Shown here one piece after another: positions 5,374-6,005 of a stretch of 6,005 nt of DNA. How positions within the stretch are numbered: the stretch's first letter is position 1; the number at the start of each line of letters is the position of its first letter. Source of the DNA: Lachnospiraceae bacterium (lineage in GTDB: Bacteria; Bacillota_A; Clostridia; Lachnospirales; Lachnospiraceae); assembly GCA_017540915.1 (NCBI GenBank), contig JAFYAD010000235.1, forward strand, positions 1 through 6,005, in the 5' to 3' direction. Position numbers and translations under genes: made by a program. Under the pieces are notes generated by a model that worked only from the letters and a program-made list of their open reading frames with translations, did not search any database and had not been told where the DNA came from.

Positions 5374-6005
5374 TTAATAAATTTTGAAGTTTCCGCTCAG
5401 TATCATGTAAGTGAAGAAGTACAGGCAATTGTCATAGTAACGCCGGTCTCCGCCGCGAAGTCCGCGCTCCAGGAAAAGCTTTACCCAGTCGGTTGCTTTG
5501 TCGGGGCACAATACTGCGGCCGAAGCTACGGAAGCTATCACGGCCCATGGATGCAGAACCTTCATATCATCTACCTTTTGACCGTCTACGGTATAAACAT
5601 CTTCCCAGCTGCCGTCTGCAAGCTTTGCGTTGAAAAAGTCAAGGTACTTCCCGGCCTGCTCCTTTGCCCATGGGGTCTCGCCACACCATACCGCATCTGC
5701 CGATATATTTATCATGGTGCGGTAAGCATCGCTGTAAAACCAGTCGTGGCGACCGAACATATCCACGCCCTGTGTGCAGGGGGAACCGTCGTATTCGCCG
5801 TACTCCGGTGAGAGACCGGTCACGGGGTGACAGCATTTCTTCCAATATTCACGGCTGGCTACGGCAGCCTTTTTGAAGGATTCCTTGTCCTCGTCGTAAG
5901 CGTATTCGGCATAGAGCTCATAAAAGTGCGGCAGATGGTAGGAAGGATCGGAAAAGTCCACATCCGCTATGAATTTAATGTACATATTGGAAGGGTCAAA
6001 CATCG
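5374..6005 (-). CDS. GH8 family glycosidase, C-terminal part (reducing-end xylose-releasing exo-oligoxylanase-like)
   Basis: The last 209 complete codons are visible and the frame stays open at the right edge. The first ATG in view (6001-6003) is probably internal, since related enzymes are about 380 residues long. DPSYHLPHFYELYAEYA (19-35 of the visible part) and the segment GRHDWFYSDAYRTMINISADAVW (84-106) match the GH8 (alpha/alpha)6-barrel pattern, most like Rex enzymes that remove xylose from the reducing end of xylo-oligosaccharides. The aspartate at visible residue 92 lies in the part of the fold expected to hold the catalytic base region. The general-acid glutamate would lie outside the window. 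Whether it has a signal peptide cannot be seen; Rex enzymes are usually cytoplasmic. It is the first visible gene of a GH8-GH5-DUF624 run with 103 bases before the GH5 start. GH8 is secure; Rex activity is likely but not proven. Confidence 0.85.
   Translation of the reverse strand, partial: MFDPSNMYIKFIADVDFSDPSYHLPHFYELYAEYAYDEDKESFKKAAVASREYWKKCCHPVTGLSPEYGEYDGSPCTQGVDMFGRHDWFYSDAYRTMINISADAVWCGETPWAKEQAGKYLDFFNAKLADGSWEDVYTVDGQKVDDMKVLHPWAVIASVASAAVLCPDKATDWVKLFLERGLRGGDRRYYDNCLYFFTYMILSGNFKIY

Noticed and set aside
5368..5811. Plus-strand 147-codon open frame opposite the GH8 gene
   Set aside because: It lies wholly antisense to a confidently identified GH8 coding region and has no recognisable domain.

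Overview
The window looks like chromosomal DNA from an anaerobic, fibre-degrading Firmicute of the Lachnospiraceae type (Butyrivibrio, Pseudobutyrivibrio, Roseburia or a relative). This is inferred from four things: the paired LolD/MacB-type ABC ATPases, a GH5 cellulase anchored as a lipoprotein, a GH8 enzyme beside a DUF624 membrane protein, and strong AGGAG-type ribosome binding sites with mid-range GC. Genus cannot be fixed by reading alone.

Left half, plus strand: the 3' end of one ABC-transporter ATPase gene (to 100) overlaps a second complete ATPase gene (78-986), which carries an AbrB-like tail at its C-terminus. A 156-base gap follows, dominated by a large imperfect palindrome (1007-1108) that looks like a small mobile or palindromic repeat. 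Next come two homologous genes of the peptidase U32 type (1143-2099 and 2221-3132). The 121 bases between them hold a tandem repeat whose two copies can fold into similar hairpins, with a paired position changed on both sides between copies (about 2102-2193).

Right half, minus strand (transcribed right to left): the C-terminal part of a GH8 enzyme resembling reducing-end xylose-releasing exo-oligoxylanases (5374 to the right edge), then a GH5 glucanase lipoprotein (3858-5270), then a DUF624/YesL-like membrane protein (3155-3856) that starts one base after the GH5 stop. This reads as a hemicellulose/beta-glucan utilisation cluster. The GH5 enzyme would act on the cell surface, the GH8 enzyme would trim oligosaccharides, and the DUF624 protein is of a kind often found beside sugar-uptake and glycosidase genes. 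The two halves converge at 3132/3155, where the minus-strand operon has a possible terminator.

The least explained parts are the U32 pair, which keeps four aligned cysteines suggestive of an iron-sulfur cluster, and the structured repeat between its two genes. The palindrome upstream and the ATPase-AbrB fusion come next. No tRNA, rRNA, CRISPR array or transposase gene was seen. No stretch over 300 bases lacks a gene.
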